This document shows, in pieces, positions 17,210-25,753 of a stretch of DNA of 64,000 nucleotides (the first letter of the stretch is position 1; each line of letters starts with the position of its first letter). Where the stretch lies: the NCBI GenBank assembly GCA_037143795.1, contig JBAWXZ010000011.1, positions 1 through 64,000 on the forward strand. Direction: 5' to 3'. The position numbers and the translations under genes were made by a program. The notes below the pieces were generated by a model that made no database searches, had not been told where the DNA came from, and was given only the letters and a program-made list of their open reading frames with translations. Origin of the DNA: Firm-13 sp037143795 (GTDB taxonomy: Bacteria; Bacillota; Clostridia; Saccharofermentanales; Saccharofermentanaceae).

Positions 17210-18978
17210 TCTTTTCTTCCTCCTTTTGTAAGTGCTCCGTACCGGCAAAGATTTATACAAAGTCCGCATGCATTGCATGTGGCAGCATCAATGATCGGCT
17301 TCATATCAGAACCCTCGGTAAGAGCAGGGCACATCATTTTGATACACAGTCCGCATGCCTTACAGTTATCCTTGTTTACTACCGTACGATCTTCTTTTCT
17401 TCCTTTGCCGATCGGAATCAGAGCACATGGACGACGGGCGACTATAACGGAAACACATTTTTTGACAAGCTCTTCCTTAACAACCTGCTGACAAAGATAC
17501 GTGTCAACAGGATCAACAACACGTATGGATGTGACCCCGATACTTTCGCAAAGGGCTTCCAGATTCACAGAAGGTGCCGGGCGAAGCCTGATGTCCAGTC
17601 CGGTAGTAGCATTCTGCTGGTGTCCTGTCATTCCGGTAATGGAATTATCCAGGATGAGAATCGTAATATTGCTCTGGTTATAAACGGCATTTACAACATT
17701 AGTGATTCCGGAATGCAGGAATGTTGAGTCGCCCAACACACAGACAGTGTGTGCAGAGTCCTGTCCGTCGGTTGCCTTATCGAAACCATGTGCCATACCA
17801 ATGGAAGCACCCATGCATACGCAGGTATCCATAGCAGATGTGGGAGGAAGCGCCCCGAGAGTATAACATCCGATATCCCCTGTTACCTGAACACGCAGGC
17901 GCGAGAGTGCCAGGAACAATCCTTTATGGGGGCATCCGGCACACATGACAGGAGGACGGTTCGGGGATGCCGGAAGCATATCCTGTGCAATTCCAACAGC
18001 AGGGTTGGGCTCGCCGGAAAGTGCCTCACGAATCATCTGTGCAGAATATTCCCCCTGCAAAGTCAGAAGTTCCTTGCCTTCACATGCAATCCCCATGGCA
18101 CGTATCTCGGTCTCAATAATCGGGTCGAGCTCTTCGATTATTACCAGGCGATTAACCCGGGCGGCAAAATCACGGATCAGAGACGCGGGTAGCGGCCATA
18201 TCATACCCAGCTTCAAAATACTTGCATCGGGTAAAGCCTCTGCTACATACTGATACGCCGCACCTGAGGTAATAATGCCAAGTGAGGTCGAATTGAGAGT
18301 GATTCTGTGAAGGCCTGTCACATCCGGATTCTCAGAAGAATCCTTGGCAAGCCGGACCATCCTGTCTTCCACAAATACATGGCGCCTGATTGCCATACCC
18401 GGCATCATGACATATTTGTTGACATCTTTAACGTAAGGACGTATGACTATATCCTGTGGTTCTTCAAGTTCAACCACAGACCGCGAATGGGATACGCGCG
18501 TATGAAGACGAAGCATAACCGGTGTATCATATTGCTCGGATATTTCGTATGCCTTTTTAACAAAATCCTTGCACTCCTGGCTGTCGGAGGGCTCAAACAT
18601 CGGGAGTTTGGCTGCGCGGGCATAGTTTCTGCTGTCCTGTTCATTCTGGGAGCTATGCATTCCCGGATCATCAGCAGCAACAAAAACAAGTCCTCCGTTG
18701 ACGCCTATATAACTGGAAGTAAAAAGCGGATCAGCCGCAACATTGACACCGACATGCTTCATGCAGGTCAAGGCACGTGCTCCGCGTATCGAAGCACCTA
18801 TTGCCACTTCGGCACCAACTTTTTCGTTGGTAGCCCATTCACAATAGATTCTTTCATATTGTGCTATTGATTCAGTAATTTCCGTGCTCGGGGTTCCCGG
18901 ATAGGATGATACGACCTTAACCCCTGCTTCAAAGGCACCGCGGGCAATGGCTTCATTTCCTAATAATATTTGTTTCAA
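17206..18978 (-). CDS. iorA: Indolepyruvate:ferredoxin oxidoreductase, alpha subunit
   Basis: The 590-residue TPP enzyme fuses the pyrimidine-binding domain (GNEAIARGAFEAGVKVVSSYPG), a central transketolase-C-like domain, and the diphosphate-binding domain (GDIGCYTLGALPP and GDSTFLHSGI). The C-terminus carries two [4Fe-4S] sets, CKACGLCIKMMCP and CNACGLCINLC. It oxidatively decarboxylates aryl-pyruvates derived from Trp, Tyr or Phe. The start is a TTG at 18978 with AGGTGG upstream; no ATG fits better. It lies between paaK and iorB, and an extended -10 promoter sits just upstream. Confidence 0.95.
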   Translation of the reverse strand: MKQILLGNEAIARGAFEAGVKVVSSYPGTPSTEITESIAQYERIYCEWATNEKVGAEVAIGASIRGARALTCMKHVGVNVAADPLFTSSYIGVNGGLVFVAADDPGMHSSQNEQDSRNYARAAKLPMFEPSDSQECKDFVKKAYEISEQYDTPVMLRLHTRVSHSRSVVELEEPQDIVIRPYVKDVNKYVMMPGMAIRRHVFVEDRMVRLAKDSSENPDVTGLHRITLNSTSLGIITSGAAYQYVAEALPDASILKLGMIWPLPASLIRDFAARVNRLVIIEELDPIIETEIRAMGIACEGKELLTLQGEYSAQMIREALSGEPNPAVGIAQDMLPASPNRPPVMCAGCPHKGLFLALSRLRVQVTGDIGCYTLGALPPTSAMDTCVCMGASIGMAHGFDKATDGQDSAHTVCVLGDSTFLHSGITNVVNAVYNQSNITILILDNSITGMTGHQQNATTGLDIRLRPAPSVNLEALCESIGVTSIRVVDPVDTYLCQQVVKEELVKKCVSVIVARRPCALIPIGKGRKEDRTVVNKDNCKACGLCIKMMCPALTEGSDMKPIIDAATCNACGLCINLCRYGALTKGGRKE

Positions 18979-19017
18979 TTAAATCCCACCTTCGCTTGAT
19001 TTTTACAGTCAAAAAAC

Positions 19018-19026
19018 AGTATATCA
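19018..19026 (-). promoter_or_regulatory. Extended -10 promoter candidate for iorAB
   Basis: On the minus strand TGATATACT (TGn plus TATACT) lies 40 bases before the iorA start, between paaK and iorA. No good -35 is seen. It could give iorAB expression separate from paaK. Confidence 0.35.
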
Positions 19027-19060
19027 CAGCCTTCGTGCGTCATACGAGTAGGTATTTGAA

Positions 19061-20362
19061 TTAAAACGCTTTCGATCGATTATCAACAACACGTTTTGAC
19101 TTACCGGCAGTGCGCTCCAGTGTCTTGGGATTTAGCAGTGTAACTTTTACGTCAATCTGAAGAACTGTTTTGATTTTGTGCCGGATCTCATTGGTAAGTC
19201 TTTCGAGGTTGGAGTAGCTCTCCAGCATGCTGCCGTCGAGAAGCTCTACCTGGACCTCCATTTTGTCCATATATTTCTCTGTGGACACCACCAACTGATA
19301 ATGCTGTCCTATACCTTCAATTCCCATCAATACGGATTCTACCTGCGACGGGAATACATTGACTCCGCGAATGACCATCATATCATCTGTCCGTCCCTTA
19401 ACAAGGTCCATTCGAGCAAGTGTCCTTCCGCAGGCACAAGGTTCATAATCGATTCTAGTAATGTCCTTGGTACGGTAACGGAGCATCGGTATGCCTTCCT
19501 TAGTAAGTGTTGTAATAACAATTTCACCGGTACTTCCTTCAGGAAGCACCTCCCCTGTCCGGGGATCGATAATTTCGGCAATAAAGAAATCCTCGTTGAT
19601 ATGCATACCGGTATGTTCGAGACACTCAAATGAAAGCCCGGGACCGCACAATTCCGTTAACCCGTAGTTCTGCGTATCATTAATATTAAGTCTTGCTTCA
19701 ATCTGTGCACGCATTTCCGGTGTATGCCCTTCCCCTCCGAACATACCGGTTCTGAGAAATAAATCTTCTTTTGCAATACCCATTTCTTCCATGACTTCGG
19801 TCAAATGAAGAACGTAGGAAGGCGTTGCCACAAGCACTGTTGTATGAAGATCCTGCATAAACATGAGCTGCCGCTCGGAATTTCCGGAAGATATCGGTAT
19901 AACCGATGCCCCTATGCGTTCAAGTCCATAATGAAGTCCGAATCCACCTGTAAACAGGCCGTATCCGAATGCCACCTGTGCTGTATCTTCAGCAGTAACG
20001 CCTGCTGCCGCAGCCATACGGGCGCAGCATTCAGTCCAGTTTTCCATGTCGTTCCTGGTATAACCGACCACAATTGGCTTGCCTGTAGTACCTGATGAGG
20101 CATGATAGCGGACAATTTCCCTGTTGGGCACGGCAAAAAGACCGGTAGGATAATGATCGCGCAGATCATTTTTAACAGTAAAGGGAATCCTGCTCAAGTC
20201 TGAAAGGGATTGAATATGGAACGGTTTTAGACCGATAGCGTCAAAAGCAGAGCGATAAAACGGAACATGATCATAGGCATACTCAACCTGCCATCGGAGA
20301 CGCAGGAGCTGAAGCGCCTCAATCTCTTTTCTGGTACCGGCTTCGGCAGTATTCCAAATCAT
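19061..20362 (-). CDS. paaK: Phenylacetate-CoA ligase
   Basis: The 433-residue AMP-forming acyl-CoA ligase has the P-loop-like HASSGTTGKPIVVGY, the adenylate motif YGLTELCGPG, and the hinge RTKDITRID. PaaK activates phenylacetate (or indole- and hydroxyphenylacetate) to the CoA thioester. Next to iorAB it may also run in reverse to gain ATP from aryl-acetyl-CoA in anaerobes; that direction is inference. GAGAGGGG precedes the ATG. It starts 14 bases after the symporter gene. Confidence 0.94.
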   Translation of the reverse strand: MIWNTAEAGTRKEIEALQLLRLRWQVEYAYDHVPFYRSAFDAIGLKPFHIQSLSDLSRIPFTVKNDLRDHYPTGLFAVPNREIVRYHASSGTTGKPIVVGYTRNDMENWTECCARMAAAAGVTAEDTAQVAFGYGLFTGGFGLHYGLERIGASVIPISSGNSERQLMFMQDLHTTVLVATPSYVLHLTEVMEEMGIAKEDLFLRTGMFGGEGHTPEMRAQIEARLNINDTQNYGLTELCGPGLSFECLEHTGMHINEDFFIAEIIDPRTGEVLPEGSTGEIVITTLTKEGIPMLRYRTKDITRIDYEPCACGRTLARMDLVKGRTDDMMVIRGVNVFPSQVESVLMGIEGIGQHYQLVVSTEKYMDKMEVQVELLDGSMLESYSNLERLTNEIRHKIKTVLQIDVKVTLLNPKTLERTAGKSKRVVDNRSKAF

Positions 20363-20376
20363 GTCCCGTTCCCCTC

Positions 20377-22017
20377 TCAGATTACTTCATCTGTCGGCAG
20401 CATCTTTTTCTGTCTTGCTGCTACTGCAATATCATATCCTTCAAATGCATGGTCAACTACTTTTTTGTTCAGCTTAGGTGTTAACAGTGAGACAATCGGA
20501 ACAATAACCAATCCGAATACCATGGCAAAAGCTCCTGCATTAATCGGAGATGCAAGATTTATCGGGAGGTTAGTCGGAAATTGGAAGTTGTGTCCAAAAA
20601 TCGGGCCGTTGGAAAGATACAGGTGTGTTAACGTGATGCCGACACCGCCGATGAAGCTTGCCCAAACGGCTGCTTTTGTAACCTTTTTCCAGAACAGTCC
20701 GTATAAAAAAGGTGCAAGGAACGATCCGGCAAGGGCACCCCAGGAAATTGACATCAGTTTACTGATGTAAAGGTTCTGTGTTCTGTAGGAATATATTGCC
20801 AGAGCCATTGAAACAAGGATAAATACAGCAACAAAAATCCGAATCCAAAGAACTTTCTTCTTTTCAGTCATATTCTTATCAATATTTCCGCCGATCAGGT
20901 CCAGCGTAAGTGTTGAACTGGATGTTAATACCAGCGAAGAAAGCGTTGACATGGATGCAGACAAAACCAGTACCACAACAACAGCGATTAGAATCGCAGG
21001 AACAGCTTTGTCAAGGAGCTTCGGGATGATCTGGTCAAACATAAACTTACCTGATGCACTTGTAATTTCATCAGGCGAGACGAATAAGCGCCCGAAGCTG
21101 CCAAGGAAATAGGATCCGACAGAAATAACAATGGCAAATACAGTTGAAATTATTGTTCCAGCCTCAATTGCCTTCTCATCCTTAATGGTATAGAACTTAT
21201 GAACCATTTGAGGAAGGCCCCAGGTACCAAGGGAGGTCAGTACCACAACACCTAATAGGTTTAACGGTTCAGGTCCGAAGAAAGAAACGTAGACACCCTG
21301 CATGCCGATATTCGGAGCCGCAAATTTGGACATATCCGTCATCGCCTGCATCAATCCGCCGCTTGAATTTATTGTGGTACCGATAACAAGGATAATTCCG
21401 ACAAGCATAACAATTCCCTGAAAAAAATCATTGATGGCAGTTGACATGTAGCCGCCGAGAATAACATAGGCAGCGGTAAGGACACTCATTCCAACAATGC
21501 ACATTTCAAAGCCATATTGGACATTCTTCAAACCAAGCGCCGATGTGAACAGATACGAAAGCCCATTAAAAACAGATGCGGAATACGGTATCAAAAATAC
21601 AAAGACAATCATGCTGGCGGCAATCGTAAGCGCTTTACTGTCATAACGTTTGCCGAAAAACTCAGGCATGGTAGTTGCTTCAAGATGCTTAGTCATGATA
21701 CGCGTTCTTCTGCCCATCACTTTCCACACAAGAAAACTTCCGATAAAAGCATTTCCCAGACCAATCCAGATAGCAGACATACCATATGCCCATCCGAACT
21801 GTCCGGCATATCCGATAAACACAACTGCAGAAAAATATGTCGTACCGTAAGCAAAAGCAGTCAGCCAGGGGCCAACCGAACGACCGCCGAGCACAAAAGC
21901 CCCCACGCTTTTTGTGTGTCGCCTGGCATATACGCCAATACAAATTGTAACAATGAAAAAAACAAAAATGAACAGCAAATTAAGCCATACCATACTCCCT
22001 ACCATCCTTCTGTCCAT
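20377..22017 (-). CDS. Sodium:solute symporter (SSS family)
   Basis: The 546-residue membrane protein has about 13 helices. It carries the SSS pattern GGRSVGPWLTAFAYGTTYFSAV near the N-terminus and GGYMSTAINDFFQGIVM in helix 5. The substrate is not evident. Its position directly upstream of paaK and iorAB suggests an aromatic acid, aromatic amino acid or related carboxylate. Start codon choice is uncertain: ATGs at 22017, 22005 and 21993 are all in frame, and an AGAAGG lies between them. Confidence 0.88.
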   Translation of the reverse strand: MDRRMVGSMVWLNLLFIFVFFIVTICIGVYARRHTKSVGAFVLGGRSVGPWLTAFAYGTTYFSAVVFIGYAGQFGWAYGMSAIWIGLGNAFIGSFLVWKVMGRRTRIMTKHLEATTMPEFFGKRYDSKALTIAASMIVFVFLIPYSASVFNGLSYLFTSALGLKNVQYGFEMCIVGMSVLTAAYVILGGYMSTAINDFFQGIVMLVGIILVIGTTINSSGGLMQAMTDMSKFAAPNIGMQGVYVSFFGPEPLNLLGVVVLTSLGTWGLPQMVHKFYTIKDEKAIEAGTIISTVFAIVISVGSYFLGSFGRLFVSPDEITSASGKFMFDQIIPKLLDKAVPAILIAVVVVLVLSASMSTLSSLVLTSSSTLTLDLIGGNIDKNMTEKKKVLWIRIFVAVFILVSMALAIYSYRTQNLYISKLMSISWGALAGSFLAPFLYGLFWKKVTKAAVWASFIGGVGITLTHLYLSNGPIFGHNFQFPTNLPINLASPINAGAFAMVFGLVIVPIVSLLTPKLNKKVVDHAFEGYDIAVAARQKKMLPTDEVI

Positions 22018-22060
22018 AACGGACCCTACATGAGAATATTTAAACCATAAAATAACACTA

Positions 22061-22095
22061 CTGCTTTATAATAGCAGAGGCGAAAAAAGTTGCAA
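22061..22095 (-). promoter_or_regulatory. Promoter of the symporter-paaK operon with flanking inverted repeat
   Basis: On the minus strand TTGCAA (22090-22095) and TATTAT (22068-22073) are separated by 16 bases. The -10 is flanked by the inverted repeat CTGCT...AGCAG (22061-22077), which could be a regulator site or a small hairpin. Confidence 0.5.
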
Positions 22096-22116
22096 CCCTT
22101 TTTAAACATTGCGCAT

Positions 22117-22148
22117 AAAAAAAGCAGGCACATAATGTACCTGCTTTT
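22117..22148 (-). terminator. Intrinsic terminator of tRNA-Leu
   Basis: A nine-pair stem (AAAAGCAGG/CCTGCTTTT) ends in a run of seven T on the minus strand. It lies six bases past the 3' end of tRNA-Leu. Confidence 0.85.
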
Positions 22149-22153
22149 CCTGT

Positions 22154-22236
22154 TGGTGCGACCGATGGGACTTGAACCCATATGGTCTCCCACACGCCCC
22201 TCAAACGTGCGCGTCTGCCAGTTCCGCCACGATCGC
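22154..22236 (-). tRNA. tRNA-Leu (GAG)
   Basis: An 83-base class II tRNA with acceptor GCGATCG/CGGTCGC, an anticodon stem CACGT/GCGTG enclosing TTGAGGG (anticodon GAG), a short variable arm, a T arm with GGTTCAAGTCC, and encoded CCA at 22154-22156. Confidence 0.95.
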
Positions 22237-22280
22237 ATAACCATTTTCCAACAACGAGGGATTGCTTAACAGCAAGAGTT

Positions 22281-22309
22281 ATTATACCTACGCATTTGCG
22301 TCATGTCAA
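22281..22309 (-). promoter_or_regulatory. Consensus promoter of tRNA-Leu
   Basis: On the minus strand a perfect TTGACA and a perfect TATAAT are separated by 17 bases. The -10 is 44 bases before the tRNA. The spacer contains a short palindrome, ACGCAAATGCGT. Confidence 0.85.
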
Positions 22310-22352
22310 CCGGATTTTCAAAAAGAAACATGTAGATTTTGATGGCGTTTTG

Positions 22353-22391
22353 AAAACGGCGCCTCTTCCCGTTTTCCGGGATGAGGCGCCG
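22353..22391 (-). terminator. Strong hairpin, probable terminator of the glycogen operon
   Basis: A GC-rich stem pairs 22357-22365 with 22383-22391 and continues inward with one mismatch. On the minus strand it is followed by four T, C and an A run. It lies about 78 bases beyond the zinc-ribbon gene that ends the glycogen run. The remainder of 22237-22468 holds only the tRNA promoter. Confidence 0.65.
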
Positions 22392-22468
22392 GCATATAAT
22401 AATAATCAGAAAATACTAAATATCTGTCGTTTCTAAATAAAATGATAATTGCATATTAAGTAATGCGG

Positions 22469-23584
22469 CTAGTAATTGGCAAAATACATAAAGAGTGCAA
22501 TTAGTCCAAGAGCCAAAAGGATTGCAAAGGCAACCCGCAATGCTGAAATCGGCGCCTTGCCCCCCACTTTTCCAGTTTGTCCGTTTACAACAAATTGAAA
22601 GATCTTGCCTTTATAAACGAAAGATGAAATCCAGACCGGAATCAGAATGTATTTATAGGTGATTTTATCGAATTGAGTAGAAAAACGTACTGAGCCGGCA
22701 CGATCTGCGTTCCAATTCTTGCGGATAAAACTCTCGATACTGCCGCGAAGACGATTTCGAATAAGCTCCTGTGCATTTGCCCAGCCTTCCTGAAGACCGA
22801 TTGAATATCTCTCAGCAATAAACCCGGCAACCAGTTCCGGCCTGTAGGGAACCATCCTTGAAAAATCAAAGGGCTCGGCTTTCTTAACACCGGATTCAGC
22901 ATTTCGCTTACTTGCAACAACAAGCTGATCATCAATAAATTCCTGATACACACCGGAAACAGGTTTCCAATTTGTTTCGGTAACATATGAATCGCCTCGT
23001 TTTACCTGGCGGTCATAGCCGGCCTGACCGGAAAAGGATGAAGTAGTCATGGAATCAAATGTCCAGTACGGAAGATATACTCCTTTAAACGAATCCGGTT
23101 TGGCCTGCTTTTTAGCCGCACTCGGCGTGAATATTCTTCCTTTAAGCCATTTGGTGAACAGTCCGCCGGCCTTATTCATCGGAATTTCAAACGGGCACAC
23201 GCCTCCCGGTGCAAGCGAATCTGATGCGGCTGCCGGCATAACGCTCGTCGACCCGCAAAAAGGGCAGACTCCAGCTGTTTCCAGAACATCATATATGCTC
23301 TCACCGCCGCAATTGCTGCATATTATTGATTTTTTACCGGCACCCCAGTCAAAGCTATGTTTGTTATCAGCAGAAAGAAAATCGATCTCAGATATGGATT
23401 CTTCCTGGTCAGGGGGAGGAAGGGCTTTTTTGTAGCCGCAATACTCACAAAGCAATCCGCGTGTTGCCGGGTCGTATACAACTGTTGCACCGCAGTTAGG
23501 GCACTTCTTATCTGTCGCTTCCTCGGTAATGTCTGTTTGTATTTCCTCGATCTCACCTCTGTTTTGAAGGGTATCTTCCGGCAT
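22469..23584 (-). CDS. Multi-zinc-ribbon (TFIIB-type) protein with C-terminal membrane helix
   Basis: The 371-residue protein has two N-terminal zinc ribbons: CPNC/CEYC at about 28-49 and CSNC/CPFC at about 89-114. A beta-rich domain of unknown function with aromatic PYWTFDSMTT follows, then a single hydrophobic helix at 345-369. Similar clostridial proteins are annotated as TFIIB-type zinc ribbon proteins, and no enzymatic role is known. GGGAGGAG precedes the ATG. It follows the GH13 gene by 36 bases and may be read from the glycogen operon, without a clear functional link. Confidence 0.72.
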   Translation of the reverse strand: MPEDTLQNRGEIEEIQTDITEEATDKKCPNCGATVVYDPATRGLLCEYCGYKKALPPPDQEESISEIDFLSADNKHSFDWGAGKKSIICSNCGGESIYDVLETAGVCPFCGSTSVMPAAASDSLAPGGVCPFEIPMNKAGGLFTKWLKGRIFTPSAAKKQAKPDSFKGVYLPYWTFDSMTTSSFSGQAGYDRQVKRGDSYVTETNWKPVSGVYQEFIDDQLVVASKRNAESGVKKAEPFDFSRMVPYRPELVAGFIAERYSIGLQEGWANAQELIRNRLRGSIESFIRKNWNADRAGSVRFSTQFDKITYKYILIPVWISSFVYKGKIFQFVVNGQTGKVGGKAPISALRVAFAILLALGLIALFMYFANY

Positions 23585-23620
23585 TGCGTTCTCCTCCCAT
23601 ACTGAATCGGGTATCCATAA

Positions 23621-25753
23621 TCAAGTATAGACAAAAATTTGATAAGACAGAGGCTTCAATACAGCTTGATAAGTAATGTTGTCTTTAAGTATTTTCTCCT
23701 TATTCGAATTCTCTACAATAATATCATGGTCCAATGATATTGCAACATTTTGAATATGCCCGTCAATGGTGAAAGAAAATACATTCTTTTCGCTTCTGTT
23801 TACGGCAAAGATGATACGATGCGCGCCTTCACACGGCTTGCCAAAAAAGTCTTTTGCCTGATCGTCAAGAAATCTTTCAAAAATGTATACATCATCCTGT
23901 GCCCATAGCGTTTTATATGCACCTGTACGAAGAACAGGATACTTTCTGCGAAGACAGGTAATATCCTGATAAAAAGCGAGTTGTTCCTTCTGCAATTGAG
24001 TCAGGCGATCCCATGGGTACGTTCTTCTGTTAAATGGATCACGGTATCCCTGCATGCCGATCTCATCCCCATAGTAAATACACGGCGCCCCGACATATCC
24101 CATCTGAACAACCAGCGCCAGACGCATAAGCGCAAGCCCCTTTATCATCTGGGACTCATTAAGGGAAAGACCCAACTGCTTCTCTCGGTCTCCCGGATCC
24201 GGGGCTCCGCTGAATACTGTTATTGCACGGGGTACATCATGGCTCGAAACAAGATTCATAATGCAGTAATATGCCTGCGGGGGATAATTCTCGCGGTAAG
24301 ACTCCATTCTGCCATTAAAATACTGCGCCGGAAATGCCCCCATCAAAAAACCAAGTAAAGCATCCCGGAATGTATATCCCATAACTGAATCGTGTGTATT
24401 GCCCAAAAGAAAATCACGATACGAACCATAACTGATCTTGTTGCTTGCATCCTCCCATACTTCTCCGAGGATAATACCTTTATTATCAGTATGTTCTTTT
24501 ACAACCGACCTGAGTTCACGAAGAAATGAATCCGGAAGTTCATCGGATACATCCAGGCGAAATCCTCCGCTTCCCCTCGAAAGCCAGGACTCTATAACAC
24601 CCTGATTACCTAAAATATATTCCCTGTAGGAAAGGTCATTCTCGTTTACGTTTGGCAGATCTGCAAATCCCCACCATGAATCGTATGTCAGATTACCGGT
24701 ATCATCACGGGAAAAAGTATACCAGGAGGAAAACTCACTGCTGCCTTTGCCTTCAGCTGTCTGATAGGCTCCGCGCTCTTCGTACCTTGCAAGTTTGTTG
24801 AAATAACGGCTGTCAGCACCGGTATGGCTGAAGACTCCGTCAAGGAGAAAAGGAATCTCATTTTTCTTCATCTCTTCAGAAAAACGCAAAAACGATGTAT
24901 TCCCTCCGAGCATAGGATCAGCCGACATATAATCCGCCGTGTCATAACGATGATTTGAACGCGCTTCAAAAATCGGATTCAAGTATAAGCAGTCTATATG
25001 AAGGGACTTAAGGTAGGGGATTTTTTCTGCAATGCCTTCCAATGTACCGCCGAAAAAATCACATGCGAGGTATCCTGTCTGGGGTTTTCCGTGAATATCT
25101 ACGTCTTCATACCAATCGTCATGATAAATACGCTCATCGGCCTTTTTGGCAGCCTGCATCTGTTTGGGGACATATGCTTCCCCTCGCGAAAAGCGATCAG
25201 GAAAAATCTGATACATCAATGTCCCTTTAAACCAGTCGGGCGTCTGGAAATCCTTGCGAAAAACAGTAATCTGAAAAGCTGCCGGATACCGGTCCTCATG
25301 GGCCCCGATCCTCGACGGCACCTCACTCACGCGTCCTGTTCCGTCCGCTTTGTGGCGGGAAAGGACATAAAACAGAACGGAAGAGGTCGGCTTTGATGAC
25401 TGAGACACCGCACCGTAATGATCAGAAGATCTGTGGCCTGTAATATTATCCTGCAGCGGAGCCGCTCTTTTAACTCGAAACCAATAGAAAAACAGGCTTG
25501 GTTCACCGGGCATCCTGATCTTTGTGTGATACCTGTCCGGATGCTCCGCAAGAGGATACATCAGCAGTTCACTGTATGTGAATGAATACAAACCATATGA
25601 ATAGCAAAGCTTCACTTCTTCACAGGGAAAGAAGACGTCTAAACTTAAATCTACATACGTCCCGGTGGATACCGCTCCAAATGGGGAACGGTATTCCGGG
25701 CTTCGGGAAAAATGATACATCTGTTCTGCTTTGTCCGGATGATCTGTGATCAT
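23621..25753 (-). CDS. GH13 alpha-amylase family hydrolase (neopullulanase / maltodextrinase-like)
   Basis: The 710-residue protein has an N-terminal beta-sandwich of about 160 residues like those of neopullulanases, then the GH13 barrel. The four conserved regions are visible: DGVFSHTGADS (region I), GFRLDVSDE with the nucleophile Asp (II), GIILGEVWEDA with the acid Glu (III), and LVSSHDVPR (IV). A C-terminal beta domain ends the protein. It would cut alpha-1,4 (perhaps also alpha-1,6) bonds in maltodextrins or glycogen. It overlaps the glgA stop by four bases, so it is coupled to glycogen synthesis and probably serves turnover or trimming. It has no signal peptide and so is cytoplasmic. Confidence 0.9.
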   Translation of the reverse strand: MITDHPDKAEQMYHFSRSPEYRSPFGAVSTGTYVDLSLDVFFPCEEVKLCYSYGLYSFTYSELLMYPLAEHPDRYHTKIRMPGEPSLFFYWFRVKRAAPLQDNITGHRSSDHYGAVSQSSKPTSSVLFYVLSRHKADGTGRVSEVPSRIGAHEDRYPAAFQITVFRKDFQTPDWFKGTLMYQIFPDRFSRGEAYVPKQMQAAKKADERIYHDDWYEDVDIHGKPQTGYLACDFFGGTLEGIAEKIPYLKSLHIDCLYLNPIFEARSNHRYDTADYMSADPMLGGNTSFLRFSEEMKKNEIPFLLDGVFSHTGADSRYFNKLARYEERGAYQTAEGKGSSEFSSWYTFSRDDTGNLTYDSWWGFADLPNVNENDLSYREYILGNQGVIESWLSRGSGGFRLDVSDELPDSFLRELRSVVKEHTDNKGIILGEVWEDASNKISYGSYRDFLLGNTHDSVMGYTFRDALLGFLMGAFPAQYFNGRMESYRENYPPQAYYCIMNLVSSHDVPRAITVFSGAPDPGDREKQLGLSLNESQMIKGLALMRLALVVQMGYVGAPCIYYGDEIGMQGYRDPFNRRTYPWDRLTQLQKEQLAFYQDITCLRRKYPVLRTGAYKTLWAQDDVYIFERFLDDQAKDFFGKPCEGAHRIIFAVNRSEKNVFSFTIDGHIQNVAISLDHDIIVENSNKEKILKDNITYQAVLKPLSYQIFVYT

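Noticed and set aside
22026..22244. Open frame over tRNA-Leu and its terminator
   Set aside because: It covers the tRNA and a terminator and has no coding character.
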